Below, piece by piece: positions 62,426 to 64,000 of a stretch of 64,000 nt of DNA (position 1 is the stretch's first letter; each line of letters starts with the position of its first letter). Source of the DNA: Azoarcus sp. DN11. GTDB lineage: Bacteria; Pseudomonadota; Gammaproteobacteria; Burkholderiales; Rhodocyclaceae. The stretch lies in the NCBI RefSeq assembly GCF_003628555.1, contig NZ_CP021731.1, positions 1,550,001 to 1,614,000 of the forward strand, written 5' to 3'. A program made the position numbers and the translations under genes. Below the pieces are notes generated by a model. It saw nothing but the letters and a program-made list of their open reading frames with translations. It had not been told where the DNA came from and searched no databases.

Positions 62426-63082
62426 ATGCAGGTCGAAAAGCTTTCGCCGACGGTATTCGTCGTCGATGATGAAGAGTCGGTCCGTCATTCGTTGAAGTGG
62501 TTGCTCGGTTCGATCGCCCTCGACGTGAAAATGTACGATTCGCCCCAGGCGTTTCTCGACGGCGATGTTTCGTGTGACTACGGGTGCCTGATCCTCGACG
62601 TGCGGATGCAGGCGCTCAGCGGTCTGCAGCTTCAGGAGATGCTGTGCGAGCGCGCCTTCAAACTGCCGATCATCTTTCTCTCGGCATATGGGGATGCGCA
62701 GATGGGCGCGCAGGCCATCAAAAGGGGCGCCATCGACTTTCTGCAGAAACCTTACCGCAACCAGGATCTGCTCGATGCCGTCAATGCGGCCCTGACCCAG
62801 AGCAAGGAGGCGATGGGCCAGCAAAGCGAGCGGCACAAGTACCGCAGCTGTCTCGAAAGCCTCTCGCTGAGGGAAAAGGAAATCTTTGATCTCGTCGTTG
62901 AGGGAAACAGCAGCAAGGAAATCGCCAGAATCCTGGGAATCAGTCCGAAGACCGTGGAGGCGCACCGCGGGCGGCTGATGAGCAAGCTGGGGGTCCGCTC
63001 GTCGGGCGAGCTGATTCAGTTGTCGATGCTCACGAACAGCCACTGCCTCGAGTGCAAATGGGCGTCGCGACGCCCCAACTGA
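62426..63082 (+). CDS. FixJ/TdiR-family response regulator
   Basis: This is a 218-residue receiver plus LuxR-type DNA-binding protein. Acidic pocket VFVVDDEESVRHSL, phospho-Asp 58 in LILDVRMQALSG, Thr/Ser in IIFLSAYGD and Lys in FLQKPYRNQDL complete the receiver. The helix-turn-helix is LSLREKEIFDLVVEGNSSKE, then IARILGISPKTVEAHRGRLM. AGGAGG lies 5 bases before the ATG. It forms a two-component pair with the preceding kinase. Relatives (TdiR, TutB, StyR, TodT) control aromatic catabolism. Confidence 0.92.
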   Translation: MQVEKLSPTVFVVDDEESVRHSLKWLLGSIALDVKMYDSPQAFLDGDVSCDYGCLILDVRMQALSGLQLQEMLCERAFKLPIIFLSAYGDAQMGAQAIKRGAIDFLQKPYRNQDLLDAVNAALTQSKEAMGQQSERHKYRSCLESLSLREKEIFDLVVEGNSSKEIARILGISPKTVEAHRGRLMSKLGVRSSGELIQLSMLTNSHCLECKWASRRPN

Positions 63083-63367
63083 GGTTGAGCCCCCGAATCC
63101 ACGCGAACATCACTCATTGTCGTCCTCGTCGTCGGGTTTGAAATCCAGGCCCGCGACGACAAATGGTAAGGACCGTCCTCGCGCAAGAACAGGGTGTGGC
63201 GCTGCCTCGGTCGCATTGGCTGGTGCAGCGCCAAGTCGGCGCGCCGCGTGTCGCTCGTGTAATCCGCGCATCCCCTTCGCACACGATCTGTCCGCTAATG
63301 CGTGCGTCATGTCGCGCCGAATTCCGGTCGCGGAAGGGGCAGGTATAACTCCCTACTGATTAGGTGT

Positions 63368-63393
63368 GCGCACCAATTGTTGGTCAGGTGCGC
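63368..63393. promoter_or_regulatory. Inverted repeat operator candidate before the lipoprotein gene
   Basis: GCGCACC (63368-63374) and GGTGCGC (63387-63393) are perfect inverted arms, with a second palindrome CCAATTGTTGG overlapping at 63373-63383. TTGTTG, 17 bases and TACATT could form a promoter here. The remaining 63083-63491 interval shows no gene. Confidence 0.45.
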
Positions 63394-63491
63394 GAAGCCT
63401 ACATTCGTGCCGCCGGGTGGGGAGGTTCATATCGCGATCTGCATGATCGCGAGAGCCGCAGCGACCCGTCCTGAACGGAGGAGACATATTC

Positions 63492-64000
63492 ATGAATGGG
63501 TCCATGAAGTCATGGTGCGCCGGCTCTTTAGGCGCCTTGCTTTGCGTGATGCTGGGCGGATGCGGCGCATCGGCGAATCCGTCGAACATTGTCGCGGGCG
63601 GTTCGAATGGCGCGAAACGATCCGATGCGTTTCAGGCAGCCGCGGACAACGGGAAGACGACGGTCGTGGTCGGCGCAACGGGCGTTGTGCTGACATCGGC
63701 CGATCGCGGGAACAGCTGGTCGCGGCAACAGCTCGATCCCCTCAGTTCGTTCGTCGGCGTCTCGGCCTGTGCAGACGGAAGCTTCGCCGCACTCGATTTC
63801 TTTCATCGGGTCTGGATCGCGGATGCGGCGGGCGACAACTGGGAAGCCCGTGCGATCGAGGAGCCGGTCAATCCGCTCGCTATCGCGTGTGATGGTGAGA
63901 ACCGCCTGTGGGTGGTGGGCGGTGGCAGCACGATCGCGTCAAGCCGCGACCGTGGTGCGAGCTGGCGCACGACGGTCGTCGGTGACGACGCCATGCTTGC
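63492..64000 (+). CDS. YCF48/BNR-repeat-like lipoprotein, 5' part
   Basis: The frame is open to the window end (169 codons). MNGSMKSWCAGSLGALLCVM leads to a lipobox LGGC, so the protein should be lipid-anchored. The mature part has repeated beta-propeller units of the type T-S-x-D-R-G-x-S-W (LTSADRGNSWSRQQL, IASSRDRGASWRTTV), as in YCF48/sialidase-like proteins. GGAGGAG lies 9 bases before the ATG at 63492; an in-frame ATG at 63504 is an alternative. Such proteins often accompany RND exporters and DUF1329/DUF1302 outer-membrane proteins in hydrocarbon or steroid loci; that context is outside the window. Confidence 0.8.
   Translation, partial: MNGSMKSWCAGSLGALLCVMLGGCGASANPSNIVAGGSNGAKRSDAFQAAADNGKTTVVVGATGVVLTSADRGNSWSRQQLDPLSSFVGVSACADGSFAALDFFHRVWIADAAGDNWEARAIEEPVNPLAIACDGENRLWVVGGGSTIASSRDRGASWRTTVVGDDAML

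Overview
The window looks like a chromosomal segment of a GC-rich, denitrifying betaproteobacterium, probably of the Rhodocyclales (Azoarcus/Aromatoleum/Thauera-like). This placement is an inference. It rests on a clade I nos cluster next to narXL and narKKGHJI, FNR-type boxes, a XylR/DmpR-class regulator beside a TdiSR/StySR-like two-component pair, and strong G/C bias at third codon positions. No rRNA, tRNA or CRISPR array was seen.

Layout. (1) 1-7.3 kb: the 3' end of an RNA methyltransferase, a compact biotin operon bioA-F-H-C-D on the minus strand, then yaaA and an M14 carboxypeptidase on the plus strand. (2) 7.3-11.4 kb: serB and aroG, overlapping, then a peroxide-reduction set of rubredoxin reductase, rubredoxin and rubrerythrin. 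(3) 11.6-34.4 kb: the anaerobic respiration block. A c5-type cytochrome lipoprotein faces a long minus-strand series. Read in transcription order this is narK1-narK2-narG-narH-narJ-narI, narX-narL, a small membrane protein, nosZ, nosR, a 144-residue membrane protein, nosD-nosF-nosY-nosL and an unexplained coupled gene pair. Together these genes import nitrate, reduce it to nitrite, sense nitrate/nitrite and reduce N2O to N2. No nitrite or NO reductase genes are present. nosD carries an in-frame amber codon 57 codons before its natural end. (4) 34.8-38.2 kb: a Tat-exported ferritin-like protein, and a hemerythrin/DUF2249/membrane-protein operon preceded by a perfect FNR/DNR box. (5) 38.4-55.2 kb: mostly housekeeping genes. 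They are a DUF748 envelope protein, phhB, an O-acetylhomoserine sulfhydrylase, a Cys-rich orphan, a PabB-PabC fusion, a PAS-GGDEF diguanylate cyclase, dnaE2 with a LexA box over its start codon, a YaiI-family protein, an M61 peptidase and a MATE exporter. A 104-bp direct repeat rich in DnaA-like 9-mers lies at 51.6-51.8 kb. (6) 55.3-58.4 kb: an orphan adenine methylase and a damaged IS66-type element (56127-58411) with a truncated transposase and an unusual small ORF. (7) 58.4-64 kb: a divergent regulatory locus. A sigma54-dependent XylR/DmpR-class activator faces a PAS histidine kinase and its FixJ-type response regulator. Between them lie an inverted-repeat candidate UAS and a -24/-12 promoter. 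A YCF48/BNR-like lipoprotein runs off the right edge and may begin an aromatic or hydrophobic-compound catabolic cluster.

The main points for a second look are the nosD amber codon, the TumE-like pair at the end of the nos operon, a possible lipobox in NosZ, the FNR-box hemerythrin operon, the LexA/start-codon overlap of dnaE2, the 104-bp repeat, the IS66 remnant and the sigma54-to-two-component cascade.
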